A stretch of 33,320 nt of DNA. Origin: Prevotellaceae bacterium UBA3627 (GTDB taxonomy: Bacteria > Bacteroidota > Bacteroidia > Bacteroidales > Bacteroidaceae). The stretch covers positions 1-33,320 of the forward strand of contig DFLE01000035.1 of the NCBI GenBank assembly GCA_002373375.1, in the 5' to 3' direction. A model generated the notes under the pieces. That model was not told where the DNA came from. It searched no databases and saw only the letters and a program-made list of their open reading frames with translations. Numbering within the stretch: position 1 is the first letter of the stretch; each line of letters opens with the position of its first letter. Both the position numbers and the translations under genes were made by a program. Shown here one piece after another: positions 1 through 7,518 of the stretch.

Positions 1-334
1 ACTGCTTCAGCAGGTCGTCGATGCGCTCAAGATAGTCGAGTGAGTCATCGATGAAGAAACGCAGTTCTGGTATTATGCGCAGTTGGTTTCTTACTCGTTG
101 TCCGAGGTCGTAACGTATTGTGGATGTATTCTGCTGTATGTTCTTCAGCAGTTCGTCACCACGCTCAGAGGGGAAGATGCTGAGGTATGCAGTGCAGATG
201 CTGAGGTCTGGCGATATCTTCACTCTTGTTACGCTTACCATTACGCCGTGCATCTGGCGTGTCTGGCTTTGAAAGATGAGACTGAGCTCCTTTTGCAGCA
301 GTCTTGATATTCTGTTTTGTCTTGTTTCTTGCAT
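1..334 (-). CDS. rbfA: Ribosome-binding factor A (3' end cut by window edge)
   Basis: Reading the minus strand from the ATG at 334 gives about 111 codons with no stop before the window edge. The protein opens MQETRQNRISRLLQKELS and continues with GVMVSVTRVKISPDLS, AYLSIFP and RNQLRIIPELRFFIDDSLDY, which is the RbfA (KH-like) pattern. RbfA helps 16S rRNA maturation and binds the 30S subunit near the 5' helix. The family is usually 110-130 residues, so only a few residues are missing. The gene lies 52 bases downstream of the GH25 gene stop on the same strand and probably shares its transcript. The spacer is made of short A/G-rich tandem repeats (in this orientation AGAATAA). Confidence 0.88.
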   Translation of the reverse strand, partial: MQETRQNRISRLLQKELSLIFQSQTRQMHGVMVSVTRVKISPDLSICTAYLSIFPSERGDELLKNIQQNTSTIRYDLGQRVRNQLRIIPELRFFIDDSLDYLERIDDLLKQ

Positions 335-345
335 ATCTTTATTCC

Positions 346-391
346 TTATTCTTTATTCTTTATTCTTTATTCCCTGTTATTCCCTGTTATT
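346..391. repeat. Short tandem repeats before rbfA
   Basis: Four 7-base units (TTATTCT three times, then TTATTCC) run from 346 to 373. Two overlapping-phase 10-base copies of CCCTGTTATT follow at 372-391. The last copy contains the stop codon of the GH25 gene. On the transcribed strand this is a purine-rich AGAATAA tract leading to the rbfA start. Confidence 0.8.
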
Positions 392-2093
392 TCATGGAAA
401 AGCCGTTATACACATTGATGTCCACGGTGCCGTGAATACCGTTGACTCGTCCGTCGGGACACAACTGCCAGTACACGAGGTTGACATCAGGTTTGTATTC
501 TCCGTAGCGTGCTATCCATACGTCATACTTCTTCTTTATGTCGGGGGCGGCAGACAGATGGCGGTTTACGAAACTTTGGCTCACATAGAGTATAGGTCTT
601 ACTCCGCGTCTCTGCTCCACAATCCTCAGCCATGTTCGCACGCTGTTGAACAGTTGTTGCTCTCCGCCAGCCTTGCGTATCTGTGCGTCGGTGGGTTCAA
701 GGTCGAGTACCGGTGGCAAGTCGCCCCGTGTATATCTGCTGTTCTTGAGGAAATACTCAGCCTGACTGGCGCCCGGAGAGAGTATGGAGAAGAAGTGGTA
801 GGCACCGGTGCGGTAGCCGTGCTTGCGTGCGGCGGCATAGTCGGATGCAAAGTATCTGCTCTTTATGGTTGTGCCCTCGGTGGCTTTTATGTAAATGAAA
901 GACACGGGGTAGTTGACGGCTCCTTTGATGGTCTTCTTGGAAATGGTGCCCAGAGATGTAATTCTGAGGTTGCGCCAGTCTATGGCATAGCGCTTGCGGC
1001 CGTGCTCATGCTGGAAACGTGAGATGTCGATGCCGTAGATTCGCTCGGGGGTGTATGTGATGCGCTCACCGAGGAAACGGTCTTGTTTCCATTCGCCCAG
1101 CATCAGCCTCTTGCCTGGAACCATGGAGAAGCCTACGCCTTCTCGTTTGCCGTGTTGCCATTCGCCCTCATAGAAGTCTCCTTTATGAGAAATGAAGCGT
1201 CCGTAGCCGTGGGGCTGCATTACGGAGTCACGGTTGCCGGTGTAATGGCCTATGGAGTCGATGTGAGTGTAATGGACCTTGACGGCTTTTGGGTGACGTT
1301 TGGCAAGGCGCTTTAGTGCGTCGTCGGCTGTCAGACGTGAGTGGCGCAGCCGTGTGAACAGGTCGCCCTCTACGTCCACCTCTTCCTGTGCGGTGGTGGG
1401 TTGCAGGCGCAGCAAGGTGACGGAGTCGTTGCTCTCAGTAGGTATGCAGGCTATAGGACCTTTGTAGGTGTTGATGTAATAGTTGCGTACCATGCGTATC
1501 CTGAGGTTGCCGTTGCCGCTCAATGCTTTCTTTATCAAGGAGTCGAGGCGCATGATGGAGTCGGTCTTGGCTGTGAGTACCTCACCGTATCGTGCCACGA
1601 TGTCGAAGCCGTTGTCGGTTACGGTGTGCGTCTTCATGTAATAGTCAATATCGTTGCGCTGCTCGTGGGCTATGATAATGTCGTTGGCGGTTATCTGCTC
1701 CTGGTGGTGCAGCAGGTTGCGTATCTGCTCGCTGCTCATTGCGCACAGGCGTGATGTGTCGGCGCTCTCCACTGCCATGGTGCCGCCGCAGTAGGGCAGC
1801 AGGCCGAAGCGGCGTATCCATTCTGCAGGTGCGTAGCTCTGTTCGTCGCGTACTTTCTTTGACGAGGCCTCCACAGCGTGTATAAGCAGGCTGTCGCCCT
1901 CTGTCTGGGGGAACGCTATGAGGTCAACGCTGTCAACAGACAGCACATAGCGTGTGAGTACGGTAAGCGTGACATCATTGTCGGCTGCCTCCTCGTTGCT
2001 GACAGGACGCAGCAGCCATATCAGCCATAGTGTTGTCAGCAGTAACAGTAAGACTGATAATATTACAAGATATATCCTCTTCTTCTTTGACAT
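387..2093 (-). CDS. Membrane-anchored MORN-repeat GH25 lysozyme-like protein
   Basis: With the start at 2093 the protein has 568 residues. A short lysine-rich N-terminus is followed by one membrane segment (about residues 6-29), so the rest should face the periplasm. Residues 30-280 are a domain I do not recognise. Residues 282-348 hold about three MORN-type repeats (HGYGRF, YEGEWQHGKREGVGF, LGEWKQDRF). Residues 353-568 are a GH25 muramidase domain with YGIDISRFQ, FIYIKATEG, YHFF, LDLEP (D464, E466) and a terminal TVDINVY. GH25 enzymes cleave the MurNAc-GlcNAc bond of peptidoglycan. A longer reading frame opens at 2150, but a near-perfect promoter (2121-2151) lies inside that extension, so the inner ATG at 2093 is preferred. 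The natural role (cell-wall remodelling or defence) is not shown. Confidence 0.85.
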   Translation of the reverse strand: MSKKKRIYLVILSVLLLLLTTLWLIWLLRPVSNEEAADNDVTLTVLTRYVLSVDSVDLIAFPQTEGDSLLIHAVEASSKKVRDEQSYAPAEWIRRFGLLPYCGGTMAVESADTSRLCAMSSEQIRNLLHHQEQITANDIIIAHEQRNDIDYYMKTHTVTDNGFDIVARYGEVLTAKTDSIMRLDSLIKKALSGNGNLRIRMVRNYYINTYKGPIACIPTESNDSVTLLRLQPTTAQEEVDVEGDLFTRLRHSRLTADDALKRLAKRHPKAVKVHYTHIDSIGHYTGNRDSVMQPHGYGRFISHKGDFYEGEWQHGKREGVGFSMVPGKRLMLGEWKQDRFLGERITYTPERIYGIDISRFQHEHGRKRYAIDWRNLRITSLGTISKKTIKGAVNYPVSFIYIKATEGTTIKSRYFASDYAAARKHGYRTGAYHFFSILSPGASQAEYFLKNSRYTRGDLPPVLDLEPTDAQIRKAGGEQQLFNSVRTWLRIVEQRRGVRPILYVSQSFVNRHLSAAPDIKKKYDVWIARYGEYKPDVNLVYWQLCPDGRVNGIHGTVDINVYNGFSMK

Positions 2094-2120
2094 TATTACA
2101 AGCTTTTCACCATTTCTTCG

Positions 2121-2151
2121 CAAAGGTACACTTTTTTTCTTGAATGACAAA
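2121..2151 (-). promoter_or_regulatory. Bacteroidetes-type promoter of the GH25 gene
   Basis: On the minus strand TTTG (2148-2151) and TACCTTTG (2121-2128) are separated by exactly 19 bases, the spacing of the Bacteroidetes housekeeping promoter. Transcription should start near 2114, about 20 bases before the ATG at 2093. Confidence 0.7.
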
Positions 2152-2175
2152 ATGAAAAACAGGCTTTCGCAATAG

Positions 2176-2209
2176 AAAAATCCTCCCCCGCCATCGCAGC
2201 GAGAGAGGA
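2176..2209 (-). terminator. Intrinsic terminator of the rnf operon
   Basis: Read on the minus strand, TCCTCTCTCGC pairs with GCGGGGGAGGA (11 pairs, two of them G-U) around a 7-base loop. Five T follow. It lies about 80 bases after the rnfA stop. Confidence 0.75.
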
Positions 2210-2291
2210 CAACAACACAAACACAAATTAGTCTGGCATGAGACTATGCTCAGTACGCAGACTTGTATTTCTTATCTGTAAAGCCTGCGGC

Positions 2292-2891
2292 TTAAAGTCC
2301 GAAGAGTTGTTTCAGACCACCGTCAACACCACTGAAGCCCATGAAGGCGAGTGACAGCAGAGAGGCGGTGATGAGCGTGATGGACATACCCTTCATGCCC
2401 TTAGGCACGTTGGCAAACTCCAGTTGCTCACGCAGTCCGGCGAAGAGTATCAGCGCCAGACCGAAGCCCAGGGCAGAAGCCAATGCGTAGTCAAGAGACA
2501 TCAGCAGGTTATAGTCTTTCTGTACCACGAGGATGGCTACACCAAGTACGGCGCAGTTGGTGGTTATCAGTGGGAGGAACACTCCCAGGGCCTGATAGAG
2601 TGGGGGAGATACCTTCTTGAGTATTATCTCTACCATCTGTACCAGAGAGGCTATGACGAGAATGAATGTCAGCGTCTGCAGGAACTCAAGACCGAACGGC
2701 ACAAGCACGAACATCTGTAAGCACCATGTAACGAGGGTGGCCAAGACCATTACGAAGGCTACGGCTGCCGACATACCCAGTGAGGTGCTGACCTTCTGGC
2801 TGACACCGAGGAATGGGCAGATGCCAAGAAACTGGCTCAGCACGATATTGTTTACGAATATCGCTGCTATGAATATCAGTATATACTCCAT
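2292..2891 (-). CDS. rnfA: Rnf complex subunit A
   Basis: The 199-residue protein has six hydrophobic segments and matches RnfA/RsxA in full: FVNNIVLSQFLGICPFLGVS near the N-terminus and PLITTNCAVLGVA in the middle. RnfA is an inner-membrane subunit of the ferredoxin:NAD+ oxidoreductase. Together with RnfE it forms the antiparallel membrane pair that carries a [2Fe-2S] cluster and links electron transfer to Na+ or H+ export. Cys25 and the Cys of the TTNCAVLG motif are the expected ligands. It is the last gene of the operon, followed by a terminator at 2176-2209. Confidence 0.96.
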   Translation of the reverse strand: MEYILIFIAAIFVNNIVLSQFLGICPFLGVSQKVSTSLGMSAAVAFVMVLATLVTWCLQMFVLVPFGLEFLQTLTFILVIASLVQMVEIILKKVSPPLYQALGVFLPLITTNCAVLGVAILVVQKDYNLLMSLDYALASALGFGLALILFAGLREQLEFANVPKGMKGMSITLITASLLSLAFMGFSGVDGGLKQLFGL

Positions 2892-2929
2892 GTCTTTATA
2901 TTATGGATTATGGGTTGTTTTTAACTATG

Positions 2930-3514
2930 TTATGCTTTTTTGAAGCGGTTGATGATAGCAATGATGAAGCCTAAGGTCATGAAGGCTCCAGGAGGCAGTA
3001 TGAAGAGCAGCATACCGAAGTCCTCTGGTATGATGCGTACGTCAAATACTGTTCCGTTGCCAAGCAGTTCACGACAGATGCCAAGCACGGTAAGGCCGAT
3101 GGTGAAACCCAGTCCGATGCCAATACCGTCAAGGGCAGAGTCAAGAGGGTTGTTCTTGCCTGCAAAGGATTCTGCACGACCGAGGATGATACAGTTCACC
3201 ACAATGAGTGGTATGAACAGTCCCAGGGACTTGTTGACCTCAGGCATGTATGCTGCAAGGCAGAACTGCACTATTGTCACAAGCGTTGCTATCACTACAA
3301 TATATACAGGTATGTGCACCATGTCAGGTGTAAGATTCTTTATGGCAGAGATGATGATATTAGAGAATATCAGCACAGCCATGGTAGCAAGTCCCATCAT
3401 CAGTCCGTTGAGGGCGCTGGTGGTGGTGGCAAGCGTAGGACACATACCGAGCATCAGTACAAAGGTAGGGTTCTCCTTTATGATGCCGTTCATTATTATT
3501 CCGAATTTACTCAT
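2930..3514 (-). CDS. rnfE: Rnf complex subunit E
   Basis: The 194-residue protein has six membrane segments with NPTFVLMLGMCPTLA (residues 15-29) and IPLIVVNCIILGRAE in the middle. These are the two cysteine motifs that RnfE shares with RnfA. It closes with a basic RFKKA tail. It is a membrane subunit of the Rnf pump, paired with RnfA. It lies 38 bases upstream of rnfA and 21 bases downstream of rnfG, so the three are surely co-transcribed. Length and both Cys motifs are normal for the family. Confidence 0.96.
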   Translation of the reverse strand: MSKFGIIMNGIIKENPTFVLMLGMCPTLATTTSALNGLMMGLATMAVLIFSNIIISAIKNLTPDMVHIPVYIVVIATLVTIVQFCLAAYMPEVNKSLGLFIPLIVVNCIILGRAESFAGKNNPLDSALDGIGIGLGFTIGLTVLGICRELLGNGTVFDVRIIPEDFGMLLFILPPGAFMTLGFIIAIINRFKKA

Positions 3515-3535
3515 AATGTTCGTTCCTCCTTTGTT

Positions 3536-4126
3536 TTATTTGTTTTCTGCATAAGTGTTGTAAGCCTCTTGTACGGCGCGCAGGAAGGCACGCGATGTGA
3601 TGGTTGAGGCTGTGATTGCGTCAATCTCTCCACCGTCATTGTCTTTGGTTACCCTGAGCTGGTTCTTGGCGGGGTTCTTGCCTATGATGCTTGACTTCTC
3701 GCTGTTTCCGCCGTTCTCCACAGACTGGAACCATTTGTCGGCCTTGGCACCGAGTCCCGGTGTCTCAGCAGTCTCAAGTATGGTGTAGCCCAGTATGTCG
3801 CCGGCGTTGTTGAAACCTACGAGTACTGTCAGGTTGCCACCGAAACCGTTAGGGTCTGTTGACTGTATGGCAGTGCCTTTGTCTGTCTTATATGCTATGT
3901 ATGTCAGCTCCTTGCCATCAACAGTACGTATGATGGTGTCAGGCTTCTCTACTTTGCATTTGCCGCCCATCACCTGCTCTATGCCTGCGTTAAGGGCGTT
4001 TTGTGCAGCCTCTTTGCGTGGAGCGTCTGTGAGGTTGTTGACATAAGCGAGGATGCCACCGCACAGTACTGCCACAGTGGTCAGTATGCCTACCATGTTA
4101 GGCAAATTAGATTTTAATTTCTCCAT
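3536..4126 (-). CDS. rnfG: Rnf complex subunit G, FMN-binding
   Basis: The 196-residue protein has one N-terminal membrane segment (about 11-30) and a periplasmic FMN-binding domain. Seen are GYTILETAETPGLGAK (about 113-128) and the flavinylation site DAITASTITS (169-178). The FMN is expected to be held by a phosphoester bond to Thr175, attached by an ApbE-type transferase; no apbE is in this window. The usual site reads D-x-x-(S/T)-G-A-T, and here G-A is replaced by A-S, while the Asp and the acceptor Thr are kept. RnfG passes electrons within the Rnf pump. It lies 15 bases downstream of rnfD. Confidence 0.95.
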   Translation of the reverse strand: MEKLKSNLPNMVGILTTVAVLCGGILAYVNNLTDAPRKEAAQNALNAGIEQVMGGKCKVEKPDTIIRTVDGKELTYIAYKTDKGTAIQSTDPNGFGGNLTVLVGFNNAGDILGYTILETAETPGLGAKADKWFQSVENGGNSEKSSIIGKNPAKNQLRVTKDNDGGEIDAITASTITSRAFLRAVQEAYNTYAENK

Positions 4127-4141
4127 TTCTGCTGTCCTCCC

Positions 4142-5137
4142 TTATTCATTTACGAGCACCTCACCGAAGCGCTTTGGTTTAACATACATGTTGATAAGTG
4201 GGGTAAAGGCATTCATGATGAGTATGGCGAATGACATACCCTCTGGATATGCTCCCCAGTTACGTATCACTATTGTCAGTACGCCGATGCTCACACCGTA
4301 TATCAGCTGTCCCTTGTGTGTCATAGGTGACGTGACATAGTCTGTGGCCATAAATATCGCGCCGAGCATAAGTCCGCCGGCGAATATCACCTGGAACGGG
4401 TCGGCAAACTGCTTGTCGTCGATAAGGTGAAGCAGGCCTGCCAAGATAAACACGGTACCGATGATAGATACTGGGATGTGCCATGTTATAATCTTACGGC
4501 AGAGCATGAAGACAAGTCCGATAAGCAGAGCCAGTGCGCATATCTCACCGATGGTGCCGGCACCTGTCTGTACGTTGCCGAGGAACATATCCCAGGCTGT
4601 AGGCAGTTTGTCGAGTGCCGTGGCGTCACCCTTGATAGCCAGTTTCATCAGTGCCAACGGTGTGGCTCCTGTCTCTGCGTCGGTGTAGGCTGTCATCTGT
4701 CCCTCAAGAGGCCATGCGGTCATGGCTGTAGGGAAGCTGACGAGCAGGAAGCAACGTCCTACCAATGCAGGGTTGAAAGGATTCTGGCCTATGCCGCCGA
4801 ATGACATCTTGCCTACGCCGATGGCTATCAGCGCACCTACTATTATCATCCACAGAGGGAAGTTAGACGGAAGGTTCATACCGAGCAGCAGTCCGGTAAG
4901 CAGCGCTGAGCCGTCAAGAAGTGTAGGCTCGCGCTTCAGAAAGGCTTTACATATTGCCCACTCAAAGAACATGCAGGCAGCTATACTCACAAGGCATACG
5001 ATAAGAGAACCGATGCCAAAGAAGTAGAATGAAGCGAACAGTGCTGGAAGCAATGCTATCACCACTCCATACATATTCTTTTCCACGGAGTCATTGCCGT
5101 GAGCGTGAGGAGATTGAGAAACAATCAGATTTCCCAT
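4142..5137 (-). CDS. rnfD: Rnf complex subunit D, FMN-binding membrane protein
   Basis: The 331-residue protein is a typical RnfD/NqrB membrane subunit with about nine or ten hydrophobic segments. It carries SPHAHGNDSVEKNMY at the start, LLTGLLLGMNLPSNFP, GGIGQNPFNPALVGR, and the covalent FMN site TGATPLALMK. The expected flavinylated residue is Thr159. The C-terminal half shows FMATDYVTSP, also conserved in the family. It forms the central electron and ion path of the Rnf complex together with RnfA, RnfE and RnfG. Upstream, a 190-base spacer full of CTATAG repeats separates it from rnfC, while the other operon gaps are under 100 bases. Confidence 0.96.
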   Translation of the reverse strand: MGNLIVSQSPHAHGNDSVEKNMYGVVIALLPALFASFYFFGIGSLIVCLVSIAACMFFEWAICKAFLKREPTLLDGSALLTGLLLGMNLPSNFPLWMIIVGALIAIGVGKMSFGGIGQNPFNPALVGRCFLLVSFPTAMTAWPLEGQMTAYTDAETGATPLALMKLAIKGDATALDKLPTAWDMFLGNVQTGAGTIGEICALALLIGLVFMLCRKIITWHIPVSIIGTVFILAGLLHLIDDKQFADPFQVIFAGGLMLGAIFMATDYVTSPMTHKGQLIYGVSIGVLTIVIRNWGAYPEGMSFAILIMNAFTPLINMYVKPKRFGEVLVNE

Positions 5138-5169
5138 GATAGTCTTATTTTTTTTGTTTTGTTTTTAGT

Positions 5170-5310
5170 TTGCTTTTATAGTTTCTATAGTGGTATAGTA
5201 GTTATGGTGCCTGTAGTTCCTATAGTATTTATAGTATCTATAGTTCCTATAGTATCTATAGTTCCTATAGTATCTATAGTTCCTATAGTTATCTATGGTT
5301 CCAATCTCTA
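5170..5310. repeat. CTATAG-rich 18-bp tandem repeat between rnfC and rnfD
   Basis: Three perfect 18-base units lie head to tail at 5235-5252, 5253-5270 and 5271-5288. Each unit reads TATCTATAG-TTC-CTATAG and so contains CTATAG twice. Degenerate copies extend on both sides, from about 5170 to 5310. CTATAG is its own reverse complement, so any two copies in the mRNA can pair. It fills most of the 190-base gap inside the operon. Confidence 0.9.
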
Positions 5311-5327
5311 CTATATCTCTCCTGTAA

Positions 5328-6887
5328 TTATTTAGGCCAGTTAGCTGGCATGATGGCAGGCTTTGGTCCGGCCTTTATCTCAGCTACAGGGTTCTGCTTT
5401 GCACCAGAGAAGTCAATGACAGGAGTGACGAAAGGTTTCGGCTCTGTTGACATTGCTTTCTTCTCTGTTGCTGCACCCTTGTCAGTACCATTGCCTGCGG
5501 CAGGCTTGGCGGCAGGTGCAGGTGCGGCAGGAGCAGTACGGCTGCGTATTATGCCCATTACGGTGCCTTTGCCCTTGCGGATGTCGTCGAGCAGCGGACG
5601 GTGAGCCGGGCATGTGAACTGGCATGAGCCACACTCTATACATGATGTGATATCCTCTTGCTCGAGCATATCCCATTTCTCCATTGATGTACCTTTGGCG
5701 AGAAGGAATGGCTCCAGTCCCATAGGACATACGCTGACACACTTGGCACAGCGGATGCAAGGCTGTGGAGCTTTGCGCTTTGCGTCGTCACCGGTAAGAA
5801 TTGTGATAGAGTTCTGTCCCTTGCCTACGGGTACTTCGATGGAAGGTACGGCACGTCCCATCATAGGGCCGCCAGCCAACACCTTGTTCTCGCCTTCTGG
5901 CATTCCGCCACAGAGATTGATAAGTTCCTTGAAAGAGGTACCCATGCGGACAAGGTAGTTGCTTGGATTGCTCAGTCCTTTACCTGTAACGGTAGTGTAT
6001 CTCTCAAACAAAGGCTTGCGTTTCATTACAGCCTCATATACTGCTACGGCTGTGCCGGCATTCTGTACCACGGCGCCAACGCTGATAGGTATGGCTGGTG
6101 GGGCAGGTACCTGTCGGCCAATAACGGCGTCGATAAGCTGTTTCTCACCACCTTGAGGGTATTTCTTCTTCAGAGGCACAACCTCGATATTGCTTATGCC
6201 CAGACGCTGCAGCTTCTCTGACAGTTCTGTGATGGCGGCAGGCTTGTTGTCCTCTATGCCGATGTATCCTTTGTCAACCTTTACGGCAGCCATCAGTATC
6301 TTTAATCCCTCAATGAGCTGGTCGGGCTTCTCCATCATCAGCCTGTAGTCAGAGGTGATATATGGCTCACACTCTACACCGTTGATGATGACACATTCTG
6401 CCTTCGCTCCCGGAGGCGGCATCAGCTTGACGTGTGTAGGGAAGCAGGCACCGCCCATACCTACCACGCCGGCGTACTTGATACGGTTGATTATCTCCTC
6501 TGGTGTCAGTTCTGGGTGAGACTCCAGGCGCTCCAGTTTCTCTGAACGGTCTATGGATTCCTCCCAAATGTTTCCTTCACCCTCGCGTTGTACTGTGATG
6601 CAAGGCTTCATGGCTCCAGACACATCCATTGCGTCGCCAACCTTGATGACGGTACCTGAAATAGAAGAGAAAATATTTGCGGAAACAAAACCTCCAGCCT
6701 CTGCTATCATGGTGCCCACCTTTACCTTGTCGCCTTCTTTTACGATGGCTTTGGCAGGTGCTCCGATATGCTGGCTGAGCGGATACACGGCTATCTTGGG
6801 CAATGGCGCCTGCTTGGTGACAGAGTCATTGCTCAGCTTGTTCTCGTCCGGGTGTATTCCACCAATTCTAAAAGTCTTTGATCTCAT
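5328..6887 (-). CDS. rnfC: Rnf complex subunit C with a C-terminal tail
   Basis: The protein has 519 residues. The RnfC core covers about 1-450: the N-terminal barrel (TFRIGGIHPDENK, HIGAPAKAIVKEGDKV), the NADH/FMN region (GVVGMGGACFPTHVK, INGVECEPY, YPQGGEKQLI) and two [4Fe-4S] sites, Cys377/380/383/387 and Cys416/419/422/426. It is the cytosolic subunit that exchanges electrons with NAD+ and passes them on through its clusters. After residue 450 comes an Ala/Pro/Lys linker, then a 41-residue tail (479-519) ending PAIMPANWPK. The tail is 32/41 identical to the tail of RnfB encoded just upstream. The start at 6887 gives the canonical N-terminus. Confidence 0.95.
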   Translation of the reverse strand: MRSKTFRIGGIHPDENKLSNDSVTKQAPLPKIAVYPLSQHIGAPAKAIVKEGDKVKVGTMIAEAGGFVSANIFSSISGTVIKVGDAMDVSGAMKPCITVQREGEGNIWEESIDRSEKLERLESHPELTPEEIINRIKYAGVVGMGGACFPTHVKLMPPPGAKAECVIINGVECEPYITSDYRLMMEKPDQLIEGLKILMAAVKVDKGYIGIEDNKPAAITELSEKLQRLGISNIEVVPLKKKYPQGGEKQLIDAVIGRQVPAPPAIPISVGAVVQNAGTAVAVYEAVMKRKPLFERYTTVTGKGLSNPSNYLVRMGTSFKELINLCGGMPEGENKVLAGGPMMGRAVPSIEVPVGKGQNSITILTGDDAKRKAPQPCIRCAKCVSVCPMGLEPFLLAKGTSMEKWDMLEQEDITSCIECGSCQFTCPAHRPLLDDIRKGKGTVMGIIRSRTAPAAPAPAAKPAAGNGTDKGAATEKKAMSTEPKPFVTPVIDFSGAKQNPVAEIKAGPKPAIMPANWPK

Positions 6888-6906
6888 AGTTTTTATTATT
6901 TTGTTT

Positions 6907-6977
6907 AGGTTGCTCTGTCTGAGTATGGCAGGGAAGATGTAATGACTTCCCTTTGTAACTCAGAGGCTTGGCAACCT
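6907..6977. other. Long stem-loop between rnfB and rnfC
   Basis: Three nested perfect arms are visible: AGGTTGC (6907-6913) with GCAACCT (6971-6977), TCTGAGT (6918-6924) with ACTCAGA (6958-6964), and GGGAAG (6931-6936) with CTTCCC (6946-6951). The terminal loop is nine bases. It fills nearly the whole gap between the rnfB stop and the rnfC start. No T-run follows, so it is more likely an mRNA-processing or stability element than a terminator. Confidence 0.7.
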
Positions 6978-6985
6978 TTGAGTAT

Positions 6986-7483
6986 TCACTTAGGCCAGTT
7001 GGCGGGTATTATAGCGGGTTTAGGACCGCATTTGATTTCAGGAATAGGATTCTCTTTCTTGCCTGAAAAATCGATGTCAGGAACGACGAAAGGCTTCGGG
7101 TCTGTTGACATCGGTTTCAGTTGTGCCGGTGCTGATGGTTTTGCAGCATCGCTCTTAGCCGGAGTTGCGGCAGATGCCTGCGGAGCGGCGTCGGCAGAAT
7201 CAAGTATGCTGTTGACTTGGTCCATTACCTCAGCACCGCCTACGGGGCATGATAGTCCGTCAATAGAGCCTTTCTCCGTAGCAGCCTTTACAAGGGCAGC
7301 TGCAAAGCCGGGACATCCAGGGAAACCACAACCGCCGCAGTTTGCCTGTGGCAGTATGGCTGCGATTTGCCCGATGCGCGGGTCTTCCTCTACTGCGAAC
7401 TTCTTGGATATCACAAACAGTACCAATGAAGCAATGGCTGCCGTGGTGCCAAGTGTAAGCATTGATGATAGTATTAAGCTCAT
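6986..7483 (-). CDS. rnfB: Short RnfB lacking the ferredoxin domain
   Basis: The protein has 165 residues. Residues 1-26 form a membrane anchor. A cluster-binding motif with Cys49, Cys52, Cys57 and Cys79 (NCGGCGFPGC ... SCPVGG) is the [4Fe-4S] domain typical of RnfB. RnfB is normally the ferredoxin-accepting subunit and is usually much longer, with two further ferredoxin-like [4Fe-4S] sites (CxxCxxCxxxCP twice). These are absent here. Instead an Ala/Pro/Ser linker (about 98-124) leads to a 41-residue tail (125-165) nearly the same as that of RnfC. The reading frame is clean and ends in the tail, so a frameshift is not evident. The gene follows rseC by 35 bases. Confidence 0.9.
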   Translation of the reverse strand: MSLILSSMLTLGTTAAIASLVLFVISKKFAVEEDPRIGQIAAILPQANCGGCGFPGCPGFAAALVKAATEKGSIDGLSCPVGGAEVMDQVNSILDSADAAPQASAATPAKSDAAKPSAPAQLKPMSTDPKPFVVPDIDFSGKKENPIPEIKCGPKPAIIPANWPK

Positions 7484-7518
7484 AATGATTTAAAGTTAAT
7501 TTATTTATGTTTGTTCTT

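Noticed and set aside
276..1022. Plus-strand frame of 248 codons
   Set aside because: It lies antisense to the GH25 gene, whose domains and promoter are clear, and the translation resembles no protein family.
2094..2150. 19-codon extension of the GH25 protein
   Set aside because: The promoter boxes at 2121-2128 and 2148-2151 lie within it.
5099..5335. Plus-strand frame with repeated Ile-Val-Pro
   Set aside because: It is the translation of the CTATAG tandem repeat between rnfC and rnfD.
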